Positions 16,891-24,651 of a stretch of DNA of 64,000 bases are shown here, piece after piece; the stretch's first letter is position 1; each line of letters opens with the position of its first letter. Under the pieces are notes generated by a model. The model was given only the letters and a program-made list of their open reading frames with translations, was not told where the DNA came from and ran no database searches. The stretch lies in the NCBI GenBank assembly GCA_900167895.1, contig FUZR01000001.1, forward strand, positions 62,001 through 126,000, in the 5' to 3' direction. The translations under genes were made by a program, and so were the position numbers. The DNA comes from Bacteroidales bacterium WCE2004. GTDB lineage: Bacteria; Bacteroidota; Bacteroidia; Bacteroidales; UBA932.

Positions 16891-17206
16891 TACCGTTTTT
16901 CATTTTTAATTTGGGTCATGGACTTCCGGCCGCGCGGTCCGGCGTCCAGTGCAAAGGAAGCGGATTCCGGCCGACAAACATCCGCCGCGGCGACGAGGAA
17001 CTGCAGAAATGTACGATTCTTTCCCGTTTCGGCTGTTTCTTCATGCAGGCGGAAGAAAAATGTGCGCGATTTCCGGCACTGTCTGGAAGAATCGACTATC
17101 AAAAGATATAACATATTCTGTAAGAATCGTATATTTCTGACGCACGAATCTTTCAGACCCTTGGACGATTCGCAGGAAGATATGATCTTTGGGAAAACAT
17201 ACGAGA
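16891..17206. other. Intergenic region between ssb and the Zn-ribbon gene
   Basis: 316 nt without a convincing ORF. It must hold the divergent promoters. CTTCCTTTG on the minus strand near 16955-16963 and GATCTTTG on the plus strand near 17184-17191 are imperfect -7 candidates. The right half (17100-17200) is AT-rich. Confidence 0.5.
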
Positions 17207-17593
17207 ATGAGCTACAAGATCGTCAACGAAGGAGAAGGCACCTGCCTGGAATGCGGGGAGACCTTCCGCGGCCGGAGAGACAAGCATTTCTGCAGCCTGA
17301 CCTGCAAGAACGCCTGGCATAACCGCGCGCAGCAGGCCAAACGCCGCCACCGCTCGGAGATCCTGGCCGCCCTGACCGGGAATTACAACATCCTGGAATC
17401 ACTGCTGAAGGAAGACCGGACGTCGGCCCGCCTGGAGGACCTTGCCACGCTGGGGTTCAACCCCGCCTACATCACGGGACACCGGCGCGGACGCTTCAGC
17501 CACGACGAATATGCTTGTTTCGACATCGTCTTCTGCCGCACCGACACGCGCATCTTCAACGTCCACCGGAAAGCAATCCCCATCACCCGTTAA
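17207..17593 (+). CDS. Small Zn-ribbon protein of unknown function
   Basis: 128 residues. Four Cys in the pattern C13-x2-C16 ... C29-x3-C33 (CLECGETF..KHFCSLTCKNAWHN) form a treble-clef or zinc-ribbon like those found in DNA- or RNA-binding proteins. It is followed by a basic helix (RAQQAKRRHRSEI). The rest (NYNILESLL...LATLGFNPAYITGHRRGRFSHDEYACFDIVF) is a compact domain I cannot name. A TTG codon at 17189 would extend it by six residues, but the ATG at 17207 is preferred. Divergent from ssb and the fimbrial operon, so a regulatory role there is possible but only by position. Confidence 0.7.
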   Translation: MSYKIVNEGEGTCLECGETFRGRRDKHFCSLTCKNAWHNRAQQAKRRHRSEILAALTGNYNILESLLKEDRTSARLEDLATLGFNPAYITGHRRGRFSHDEYACFDIVFCRTDTRIFNVHRKAIPITR

Positions 17594-17603
17594 ACGACAA
17601 AAA

Positions 17604-17637
17604 ACCTCCCCGGAAAGGCTCCGGGGAGGTTCTCTTT
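17604..17637. terminator. Bidirectional terminator
   Basis: ACCTCCCCGG pairs with CCGGGGAGGT across a 7-nt loop. The minus strand has a TTTTTTG tail and the plus strand TCTCTTT. It serves the Zn-ribbon gene (plus) and the nucleotidase operon (minus). Confidence 0.85.
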
Positions 17638-17654
17638 ATCCAGTGCTGCGGAAA

Positions 17655-18473
17655 CTACCGCTTCACGTCGATCTGGCCCATTTCGAGGCCCCAGCAACCG
17701 TCGGTGATGATGGGGACCTTCTTGCCGTTGGCGTCGGCCACATAGACGAAGCCGTCCACGAAGGTGTGGGAGTGGCCGCCGACCACGAGGTCGATCCAGC
17801 GGGTCTGCGGCACGAGGGCCTGGTCCTCTTCGTATCCGATGTGGGACAGGAGGATGATCAGGTCGCACTTCTCCGTGTCGTGGAGGTAGTCGGCCCAGCG
17901 GTTGGTCACCTCAACGTCGTCGAGCTGGCTCAGGCGCGAAGATACGGTCTTGGTCACGTTGGTGGAAAGGTCCGCCTCGAGGCCGATGATGCCGATCTTC
18001 ATCCCGCCGCGGCGGATGATCGCGTAGGGCTTGACGATCTCGCCCATCTCGAAGCCCGAGAGGTCGAGGTTGGCGCAGACGATCTTCGTCTCGGGCCGGA
18101 TCGCCTTGAGGCGTGCGGTCAGGGCTTCGATGTCGTTGTCGAATTCGTGGTTGCCCAGCGTGATGCAGTCGTAGGCGAGGTCGTTGATGATGCGCGGCTC
18201 CAGCACGCCGCCGAGCTCGCTGAAGTAGGGCGTGCCCTGGCTGAAATCGCCGGCATGCAGCAGCAGGACGCGGTCCGCGCCGTTGGCGGCCCGGACGGAG
18301 TCCACGAACGCGGCACGCTCGATGCAGCCGCCGAGGCCGTCGTACTCGCCGCCGCGCACGGGCTCGAAGTGGCTGTGCGTGTCGTTGGTATGCAGGATCA
18401 CCAGCTTGGGTTGCTGGCAGCAGGCGCAGCAGGCCAGCGCGGCCGCTGCGAGAAGGATCAGGGTCTTTCTCAT
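17655..18473 (-). CDS. 5'-nucleotidase/metallophosphatase domain lipoprotein (UshA N-terminal half)
   Basis: 272 residues with an N-terminal signal ending in ALACCACCQ (lipoprotein-type Cys cluster). The calcineurin-like fold is complete: HTNDTHSHF (metal ligands), LLHAGDFSQGTP, ITLGNHEFDND, ILLSHIGYEED and VVGGHSHTF. Such enzymes hydrolyse nucleoside 5'-monophosphates in the periplasm with two metal ions. The substrate-specificity domain is encoded by the preceding gene, which overlaps it by 4 nt (ATGA). Together they make a split UshA. The gene ends just before a bidirectional terminator, as the last gene of the natAB run. Confidence 0.88.
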   Translation of the reverse strand: MRKTLILLAAAALACCACCQQPKLVILHTNDTHSHFEPVRGGEYDGLGGCIERAAFVDSVRAANGADRVLLLHAGDFSQGTPYFSELGGVLEPRIINDLAYDCITLGNHEFDNDIEALTARLKAIRPETKIVCANLDLSGFEMGEIVKPYAIIRRGGMKIGIIGLEADLSTNVTKTVSSRLSQLDDVEVTNRWADYLHDTEKCDLIILLSHIGYEEDQALVPQTRWIDLVVGGHSHTFVDGFVYVADANGKKVPIITDGCWGLEMGQIDVKR

Positions 18474-19315
18474 TGCGCGTCCTCCTCTTTGTTGACGACC
18501 ACGCGGCCGTCGGTCTTGTATTCGAGCGGCGTGCCGGAGGCGCCCAGGCTGCGGACATAAGGCATCATCACGTCGATGACGGTCTTGTCCGAGACAATCA
18601 GCTCCCTGGCGTTCTTCGCGATGGTCAGGCCGTCACCGCCGTCCAGCAGGAAGTCGATGGTCGCGACGCCGTAGGTCCGGTTCGGGTCAATGGGCTTGCC
18701 GTCGACCAGCAGGGTGTCGATGCGGTGGCCGGTCAGCACGAACTTGACGCCGCCCAGCACCTGCGGGCGCGTGGCGGCCATGTAGTCGAAGATGGCCTGC
18801 AGATCGGAACCCTTCAGGGCCACGTAGGTCAGGTAGTTCTTGAACGGGAACATCGACACGAGGTCGTCCACCAGGATGTCTCCCTGCGGGAAATCCACGC
18901 GGATGCCGCCGAAATTGGCGATACCCACGTCGACCTTGCGTTTCGTGGCGCCCGCCACCTCGACCATCAGGCGGTCCACCCACCAGTTGGAGAGCTCGCT
19001 CTCCGGCGCCTCGGCGACCATGGCGCGCGGCGCATAGGCGATCACCTCTTTGATGCTGCCCATTTCGGGCTGCACGGCGATCAGGTCGGCAGCGGCTTTA
19101 TACGTGGCCGAGCCCAACGGGAAAACCTTCCCGTTGGGCGCCACGTATACGCTGTCGTTAACCGTACCGAGGGCCTCGGTCACGTTGTCGGCCGTAGGGA
19201 CGCGCACACCGGTGCGGTGGCCGTCCATGCGGAATTTCTGCCACGAATACTCGTGTTGGCAGGAACAGGCCAGCAGCGTGAGGGCCGCCAGCGCGATTAC
19301 TTTTGCTTTAACCAT
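18470..19315 (-). CDS. 5'-nucleotidase C-terminal domain lipoprotein (UshA C-terminal half)
   Basis: 281 residues from the ATG at 19313-19315. An ATG six codons upstream (19333) would put charged residues before the signal peptide, so it was not chosen. Lipobox LLAC gives Cys at about 17. The domain has the substrate-binding pattern of 5'-nucleotidase_C: NFGGIRVDFPQGDI, DLVSMFPFKNYLTYVALKG and RTYGVATIDFLLDGGDG. It lacks catalytic metal ligands, which are on the next gene. The start overlaps the natB stop by 19 nt. Confidence 0.85.
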   Translation of the reverse strand: MVKAKVIALAALTLLACSCQHEYSWQKFRMDGHRTGVRVPTADNVTEALGTVNDSVYVAPNGKVFPLGSATYKAAADLIAVQPEMGSIKEVIAYAPRAMVAEAPESELSNWWVDRLMVEVAGATKRKVDVGIANFGGIRVDFPQGDILVDDLVSMFPFKNYLTYVALKGSDLQAIFDYMAATRPQVLGGVKFVLTGHRIDTLLVDGKPIDPNRTYGVATIDFLLDGGDGLTIAKNARELIVSDKTVIDVMMPYVRSLGASGTPLEYKTDGRVVVNKEEDAQ

Positions 19316-20646
19316 TTCCAAAGGTCTTTCCAAGTGGATTTCTTACCGAACATCAGGATACCGACCCGGTAGATCTTGGCCGACAGCCACGCGCAGAACA
19401 CGAAGGTGAGGACCAGGAGCGCGAGCGAGAGGATGAGCTCCCACGTGGGTACCCCGAAGGGCAGGCGCGAGATCATCACGACCGGCGAAGTGAACGGGAT
19501 GAGGGATCCCCAGAACGCGATCGAGCTGTCAGGCGCTTTGAAAGCATACAGCGCAATGATGTATGCCAGCATCAGAGGAATCGTCAGCGGCAGCTGGAGC
19601 TGCTGGGTGTCGCCCTCGCTCTCCACGGCGGAGCCGATGGCGGCGAACAGGGAGGCGTACAGCAGGTAGCCGAAGACGAAATAGATCAGGAACAGCCCGA
19701 TGATCTGTCCGATCGGGAGGTTCTGCAGGGTACTGATGACCGTGCCGATGCCGCTGTCGGCCAGTTCGGGCGAAGCGGCGAGGGCGGCCATCTGGTCGGC
19801 CTGCGCGCCGCCCATCGAGCTGACGAGCTCGGTGGGGTCGCCGCCCAGCTTGTTCATGAGCGCGCCGCCGCCGACGGTGAAGATGGCGCCGGCGAGCACG
19901 ATCCACAGGAAGAACTGGGTCAGGGCCACGAGGGCCACGCCGATGATCTTGCCGAACATCAGCTCGGTGGACTTGACGGAGCTGACGAGCACCTCCACCA
20001 CGCGGCTGGTCTTCTCCTCGATCACGGAGCTCATGACCATGCTGCCGAACATCGTGATGAACATGAACAGGAAGATACCCATGATCATCGACAGGATGCT
20101 GTAGACGCCGGCTTCGGAGATCTTCTCCTTGCCGTCTTCGTCCATCGTGTAGGAACGCAGCTTGACATTGGCCTTGACGTCCTTGAGGATCTGGTCCAGG
20201 CCGGCGATGTCGTAGGATGCGATGCGGTAGTCCTCCACGGCCCGGTTGATCCGGGCGGTGACGGCCTCATTGACCTCCATGCCGAAAGGCTTGGAGGAGA
20301 AGATCTCCGCGCTCACGCTCCGGGTGGAATCGATGGCGCTCACGGAGAGCACGCCGTCGTAGCCCATGGCGGACAGGTTCGTCTTGATGCTGTCCACGGA
20401 GACGCCGGTCACTTCCTTGAAGAGAATGGTCTCCGTGTCGGTCATATACGGCATCACGATGCCGGAAGCGTCCACCACGGCGATGGACTTGGTCTTGTCT
20501 TTCGTGTTGATCACGGCATACATGATGCCGATGGTCAGGCCGGCGATGAGGATCGGGACGAGGAACGTCGTCCAGATGAAACTCTTCTTCCTGACCTTGT
20601 TGAAATATTCGCGGCGGATGACAATGCCGATGGTTTTCAGATTCAT
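19297..20646 (-). CDS. ABC-2 type exporter permease (NatB-like)
   Basis: 449 residues. One N-terminal membrane helix (about 25-45, WTTFLVPILIAGLTIGIMYAVI) is followed by a large extracytoplasmic domain (about 50-180) and then a cluster of five or six C-terminal helices (about 185-435), the layout of the NatB/YhaP family. The partner ATPase gene lies 3 nt upstream. Such exporters move sodium, peptides or lipids, and the substrate is not readable here. Physical coupling to a split 5'-nucleotidase is conserved in appearance but functionally unexplained. Confidence 0.85.
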   Translation of the reverse strand: MNLKTIGIVIRREYFNKVRKKSFIWTTFLVPILIAGLTIGIMYAVINTKDKTKSIAVVDASGIVMPYMTDTETILFKEVTGVSVDSIKTNLSAMGYDGVLSVSAIDSTRSVSAEIFSSKPFGMEVNEAVTARINRAVEDYRIASYDIAGLDQILKDVKANVKLRSYTMDEDGKEKISEAGVYSILSMIMGIFLFMFITMFGSMVMSSVIEEKTSRVVEVLVSSVKSTELMFGKIIGVALVALTQFFLWIVLAGAIFTVGGGALMNKLGGDPTELVSSMGGAQADQMAALAASPELADSGIGTVISTLQNLPIGQIIGLFLIYFVFGYLLYASLFAAIGSAVESEGDTQQLQLPLTIPLMLAYIIALYAFKAPDSSIAFWGSLIPFTSPVVMISRLPFGVPTWELILSLALLVLTFVFCAWLSAKIYRVGILMFGKKSTWKDLWKWLKQK

Positions 20647-20649
20647 AGC

Positions 20650-21510
20650 CTATTCCTCCCCTTCCGTTACAAGTTTGATGAAAATGTCGTTCATGCGCGG
20701 CATCAGCTCCTTGTAGGAGTTGATCTGTACGCCTTCCTTATCGAGGTAGGTGCGCAGGGTCGAGGCGCCGTCGGTCTCGCGCGGGAGCACCTCCGTGTGG
20801 CGGCCGTCCGCGTCGGTCCAAACGAGTTCGACGTTGTTGTTGCCGTATTTGCGGCGGATATCGGTCACGCCGCCGGTGATCACCAGGCGGGACTTGTTGA
20901 TCAGGGCGATGTTGTCGCAGAGCTCCTCGACCGACTCCATGTTGTGGGTCGAGAGGATGATCGTGGCGCCCTCGTCCTTGAGCCGCAGGATCTCCTGGCG
21001 GATGATCTCGGCGTTGACGGGATCGAAGCCGGAGAACGGCTCGTCGAGGATCATCAGGGAAGGCTTGTGGACCACGGTGGTGATGAACTGGAGCTTCTGG
21101 GCCATGCCCTTGGAGAGCTCCTCCACCTTCTTATCCCACCAGTCCTGGATGCCGAAGCGGACGAACCACTCCTTGAGGGCCTTGCGCGCGTCGGCGGCGG
21201 ACATGCCCTTGAGCTGGGCCAGGTAGATGGCCTGCTCGCCGACCTTCATCTTGCGGTAGAGGCCGCGCTCCTCGGGCATGTAGCCGATCTTCGCCACGTC
21301 CGCCTGCGTGATGGGGCGGCCGTTGAAGAGGATCTCACCGGAGGTGGGGATCGTGATACGGTTGATGATACGGATCAACGTCGTCTTGCCGGCCCCGTTC
21401 GGGCCCAGCAAGCCGAAGATCTGACCTTCGGGAATGTCGAGGCTGACGTGGTCGAGCGCGACCTTCTCCCCGAAGTTCTTGCATACTTGTTTACACTCTA
21501 TAATTTTCAT
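20650..21510 (-). CDS. ABC transporter ATP-binding protein (NatA-like)
   Basis: 286 residues. Walker A GPNGAGKT is at 36-43. Q-loop GYMPEERGLY, signature LSKGMAQK, Walker B LMILDEP and a switch His in STHNMES are all present. The C-terminal about 70 residues match the DUF4162-like extension of Nat-type ATPases. It energises the NatB-like permease. It is the first gene of a four-gene run (natA, natB and two nucleotidase halves) read from a TATTTTTG promoter. Confidence 0.9.
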   Translation of the reverse strand: MKIIECKQVCKNFGEKVALDHVSLDIPEGQIFGLLGPNGAGKTTLIRIINRITIPTSGEILFNGRPITQADVAKIGYMPEERGLYRKMKVGEQAIYLAQLKGMSAADARKALKEWFVRFGIQDWWDKKVEELSKGMAQKLQFITTVVHKPSLMILDEPFSGFDPVNAEIIRQEILRLKDEGATIILSTHNMESVEELCDNIALINKSRLVITGGVTDIRRKYGNNNVELVWTDADGRHTEVLPRETDGASTLRTYLDKEGVQINSYKELMPRMNDIFIKLVTEGEE

Positions 21511-21528
21511 AGCACACTAATGTCTCGG

Positions 21529-21579
21529 CAAAAATAATTTTATTGTTAGACAAAAACAAATTATTGATAGACAAAAACA
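21529..21579 (-). promoter_or_regulatory. natA promoter with phased direct repeats
   Basis: On the minus strand TATTTTTG (21529-21536) has TTTG 20 nt upstream (21557-21560). Overlapping the -33 are two 19-nt direct repeats, TTATTGTTAGACAAAAACA and TTATTGATAGACAAAAACA (plus-strand spelling), at 21540-21558 and 21561-21579. They are spaced 21 nt, which is two helical turns. They may be operator half-sites. Confidence 0.6.
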
Positions 21580-21610
21580 GAAAATCCGCCCCGGATGGGA
21601 CGGATTTTCT
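21579..21610 (-). terminator. Terminator of the GH51 gene
   Basis: AGAAAATCCG pairs with CGGATTTTCT and is followed on the minus strand by GTTTTTG. It lies 21 nt past the GH51 stop. Confidence 0.8.
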
Positions 21611-21630
21611 AGAAGATGTATCAATTTCCG

Positions 21631-23178
21631 CTATTTCGCGGCGATGGAGACCACGGAGCAAGGAGGCAGGACGACCTCCAGGCCGGCCTTGGTGATCTTG
21701 TAGTCCTTGAAGGCGACGGGCTTGACCACGTCGGCCTTGTCGAAGTCGTTGTAGTCGTGCACGTCCTTGGAGGTCAGCACGCGGGCTCCGTCAACCTTCT
21801 TGATGCCGGCGCCGTCGAAGGTCACGAGCACCTTCTTCGCCTTCCGGAGGTCGGTGTTGACCAGGGAGATGTGCGTCTCGCCGTCCTTGCGGGACACGGT
21901 GGCGTCCACCTCGGGCACGGCGCACTGGCGCTCGGTCTTGACGTGGCCGGTCAGCACCTCGGACTCCACGAATTCGGCATCCTGGTGGACGTTGTACATC
22001 TCGAAGACGTGGTAGGTCGGGGTGAGGACCATCTGCGTCTCGTTGGTCAGGATCATCGACTGGAGCACGTTGACCACCTGGGCGATGTTGGCCATCTTGA
22101 GGCGGCGGGTGTATTTGTGGAAGATGTCGAAGTTGAGCGCGGCGATGATGGCGTCACGCATCGTGTTCTGCTGATAGAGGTGGCCCGGGTTGGTGCCCGG
22201 CTCCACGTCGAACCAGGTGCCCCACTCGTCGAGCAGGAGCGCCACGCGGCCGGACGGGTCGAGTTCGTCCATGATCTCGATGTGCTTCTTCAGGACATCC
22301 TCGATCTCGATGGTCTTGGACAGGAACCAGTAGTAGTCCTTCTCGGAGAACTTGGTGGCGGAACCCTTGCTGCCGTTCCAGCCGAGGACGGTGTAGTAGT
22401 GCAGGGAGATGCCCTCCATGCCCTTGCCGACCAGGTTCTTCATCAGCACGCGGGTCCAGTTGTAGTCATAGTCAGAGGCGCCGCTGGCGATCTTGAAGAC
22501 GTGGTTGCCCGGCTGGTCGCGCAGATAGGTGCCGTAGCGGCGGAAGAGGTCGCTGTAGTATTCCGGCGTCATGTTGCCGCCGCAGCCCCAGGCTTCGTTG
22601 CCGATGCCGAAGTATTTGACTTTCCAGGGCTCCTCGCGGCCGTTGGCGCGGCGCAGGTCGGCCATCGGGGTCTTGGCGGAGGAGGTCATGTACTCGACCC
22701 ATTTCGCCATCTCCTCGACGCTGCCGCTGCCCACGTTGCCGCTGATGTAGGGCTCGATGCCCAGCATCTCGCAGAGGTTGAGGAACTCGTGCGTGCCGAA
22801 GCTGTTGTCCTCGAGCGTGCCACCCCAGTTGTTGTTGGTCAGGTAGCCGCGCTGGTCCTGCGGACCGATGCCGTCCATCCAGTGGTAGTCGTCGGCGAAG
22901 CAGCCGCCCGGCCAGCGCATCACGGGCACCTTCAGCGCCTTGAGCGCGTCGAACACATCCTTGCGGTAGCCTTCGACGTTGGGGACGGAAGAATCCTTGC
23001 CGACCCACAGGCCGCCATAGATGCAGCGGCCGAGGTGCTCGGAGAACTGACCGTAGATTTCGGCGGGGATGACCTGGCCGGTGCCGGCGTCATGGACGCG
23101 GACCGTGGCATCCTGGGCGGAGAGCGTTGTGGATGCGAGCAGGCAGAAGCCCGCCAGCAGGAGAATCATTTTCTTCAT
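21631..23178 (-). CDS. Secreted alpha-L-arabinofuranosidase, GH51
   Basis: 515 residues with a cleavable signal ([22 protein letters not shown]). The (beta/alpha)8 barrel starts with [21 protein letters not shown], and [14 protein letters not shown] follows. The acid/base Glu lies in GIGNEAWG (E195) and the nucleophile Glu in LLLDEWGTW (E318). A C-terminal beta domain ends the protein. The enzyme removes terminal arabinofuranosyl groups from arabinan or arabinoxylan, feeding the arabinose operon at 27-34 kb. Monocistronic: its own TAATTTTG box at 23207-23214 and its own terminator. It differs from the second GH51 at 44.6 kb, which has an extra N-terminal module. Confidence 0.93.
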   Translation of the reverse strand: MKKMILLLAGFCLLASTTLSAQDATVRVHDAGTGQVIPAEIYGQFSEHLGRCIYGGLWVGKDSSVPNVEGYRKDVFDALKALKVPVMRWPGGCFADDYHWMDGIGPQDQRGYLTNNNWGGTLEDNSFGTHEFLNLCEMLGIEPYISGNVGSGSVEEMAKWVEYMTSSAKTPMADLRRANGREEPWKVKYFGIGNEAWGCGGNMTPEYYSDLFRRYGTYLRDQPGNHVFKIASGASDYDYNWTRVLMKNLVGKGMEGISLHYYTVLGWNGSKGSATKFSEKDYYWFLSKTIEIEDVLKKHIEIMDELDPSGRVALLLDEWGTWFDVEPGTNPGHLYQQNTMRDAIIAALNFDIFHKYTRRLKMANIAQVVNVLQSMILTNETQMVLTPTYHVFEMYNVHQDAEFVESEVLTGHVKTERQCAVPEVDATVSRKDGETHISLVNTDLRKAKKVLVTFDGAGIKKVDGARVLTSKDVHDYNDFDKADVVKPVAFKDYKITKAGLEVVLPPCSVVSIAAK

Positions 23179-23206
23179 TTGTTCGGGATTTGTAATTGCA
23201 TTTGCG

Positions 23207-23236
23207 CAAAATTACGAAGGAAAATTCGTATTTTTG
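23207..23236. promoter_or_regulatory. Divergent promoters for GH51 and holA
   Basis: TAATTTTG on the minus strand (23207-23214) serves GH51. TATTTTTG on the plus strand (23229-23236) serves holA and ends only 7 nt before the holA ATG, so the holA transcript may start at or next to its start codon. Confidence 0.65.
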
Positions 23237-23243
23237 TGTTCGT

Positions 23244-24290
23244 ATGGCCAAGACTTCTATCAATATCGACGCACAATGTGCTAAAATCCTTTCAGATGTC
23301 CAGGAGGGGCGTTTCAGCCCCGTCTATCTGCTGATGGGAGACGAGCCATACTACCCCGAACTCGTCTGCGACGCCATCCTCAAATACTGCATCCCCGAGG
23401 AGGAGAAAGACTTCAACGAGACGGTCTGCTACGGCGGCGAAGTGACGGCCGACCAGGTCGTGACCGCCGCGCGCCGCTTCCCGATGATGGCCGAGCGCCA
23501 GCTCGTCGTGGTCAAGGAGGCGCAGCAGATGAAGGGCATCGAAGACCTCTCCTACTACTGCGCGGATCCGCTGGACAGCACGGTCCTCGTGATCCTGATG
23601 CACGGCGCCTCCGCCGACAAGCGCAAGGCCTTCTACAAGGCAGCCGCCAAGATCGGCACGGTCGTGGATTCCCCCGCCCTGCGGGACTATATGATTCCCG
23701 ACTGGATCGTCGCGCATTTCGCCTCGCGCGGCCTGCAGATCGACCCGCAGGCGGCCGCCCTGTTCGCCGAGTCGGCGGGCACTTCCCTCTCCACGATCGT
23801 CGTGGAGACGGACAAGCTCACCAAGGCCCTGCCCGAGGGCGCCTCGCGCGTGACGGTCGACGACATCGAGCGCAACGTCGGCATCTCCCGGCAGTTCAGC
23901 GTCTTCGAGCTCACCAAGGAGCTCTCCTTCAGGAATGCCGCCAAGGCGCTGAAGATCGCCGCGCACCTGGGCAACGGCGCCAGGTTCGCCATACCCATGG
24001 CCGTCAGCGCCCTCTACACGCATTTCAGCCGCATCCTGCGCTACGGCGCGCTGCTCTCCCGCGGCGGCCAGCCGTCCGCAGAGGACAAGGCCCGCGCCCT
24101 GGCGGGCGTCAACCCCTACTTCTACAAGGAATACGACACCGCCGTGCGCAACTACCCGGCCAGGAAGGCGATGGCCGCCATCTCCCTGCTCTGCGAGTAC
24201 GACTACCTCGGCAAGGGCGGCGACGGCTCGACGGTCGTCTCCGACGGCGAGCTCCTCGTCGAGCTCACCGCCAAGCTCCTCAACCTCTGA
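23244..24290 (+). CDS. holA: DNA polymerase III delta subunit
   Basis: 348 residues from the ATG at 23244. A start 16 codons upstream precedes the -7 box and was rejected. Delta opens the sliding clamp within the clamp loader. The N-terminus PVYLLMGDEPYYPEL is the degenerate Walker region of delta, followed by RRFPMMAERQLVVVKEAQQM and LVILMHGASADKRKAFYKAA, typical of HolA. The C-terminal helical collar domain begins around residue 215 (ISRQFSVFELTKEL). It is housekeeping. Its position near hsdR_N, cca and xerC is familiar from Bacteroidales genomes. Confidence 0.93.
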   Translation: MAKTSINIDAQCAKILSDVQEGRFSPVYLLMGDEPYYPELVCDAILKYCIPEEEKDFNETVCYGGEVTADQVVTAARRFPMMAERQLVVVKEAQQMKGIEDLSYYCADPLDSTVLVILMHGASADKRKAFYKAAAKIGTVVDSPALRDYMIPDWIVAHFASRGLQIDPQAAALFAESAGTSLSTIVVETDKLTKALPEGASRVTVDDIERNVGISRQFSVFELTKELSFRNAAKALKIAAHLGNGARFAIPMAVSALYTHFSRILRYGALLSRGGQPSAEDKARALAGVNPYFYKEYDTAVRNYPARKAMAAISLLCEYDYLGKGGDGSTVVSDGELLVELTAKLLNL

Positions 24291-24308
24291 CGCTCCCCGG
24301 AAGACAAC

Positions 24309-24335
24309 AAAAAGGGCCGCCCCGGAGGACGGCCC
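24309..24335 (-). terminator. Terminator of the hpf end of the arabinose-cca-xerC run
   Basis: On the minus strand GGGCCG pairs with CGGCCC across a 10-nt GC-rich loop, followed by TTTTTG. It lies 22 nt past the hpf stop and is the first clear terminator after galM. Confidence 0.75.
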
Positions 24336-24357
24336 ATAAAAGGGAGAGAATGATCTG

Positions 24358-24651
24358 CTAATTCTCGAATTTCTTTTCCTTGACGCGGGTGAGTTTCTCC
24401 TTCATGGCGTCGACTGCCTCGGTAACGGCATTCTCGAAGGTGTCGGCTTCGCGCTCGATGATGAGCTCCTCGCCCGGGATGTGGATCTGGATTTTGGCGT
24501 ACTTGCCTTGTTTGAGATGGTCTTCGAGTGCAACCTCGATTTCATTGGAAAGGTCCTCGCAGAAGCGCGACAGACGCTGGACCTTCTTCTCCACGAACGC
24601 GGTGAGCTGCTCACTCGCGTCGAACTTGAGGGCTTTGAATTTAATCTCCAT
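24358..24651 (-). CDS. hpf: Ribosome hibernation-promoting factor / RaiA family
   Basis: 97 residues from the ATG at 24649-24651. The longer frame up to 24789 lies inside xerC and was rejected. The fold is the short HPF: MEIKFKALKFDASEQLTAFVEKKVQRL, a central IEVALEDH strand, then KIQIHIPGEELIIEREADTFENAVTEAVDAMKEKLTRVKEKKFEN. It binds the 30S decoding site and stabilises inactive 70S or 100S ribosomes in slow growth. It lacks the long C-terminal dimerisation domain of long HPF. The start overlaps the xerC stop by 11 nt. Confidence 0.9.
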   Translation of the reverse strand: MEIKFKALKFDASEQLTAFVEKKVQRLSRFCEDLSNEIEVALEDHLKQGKYAKIQIHIPGEELIIEREADTFENAVTEAVDAMKEKLTRVKEKKFEN

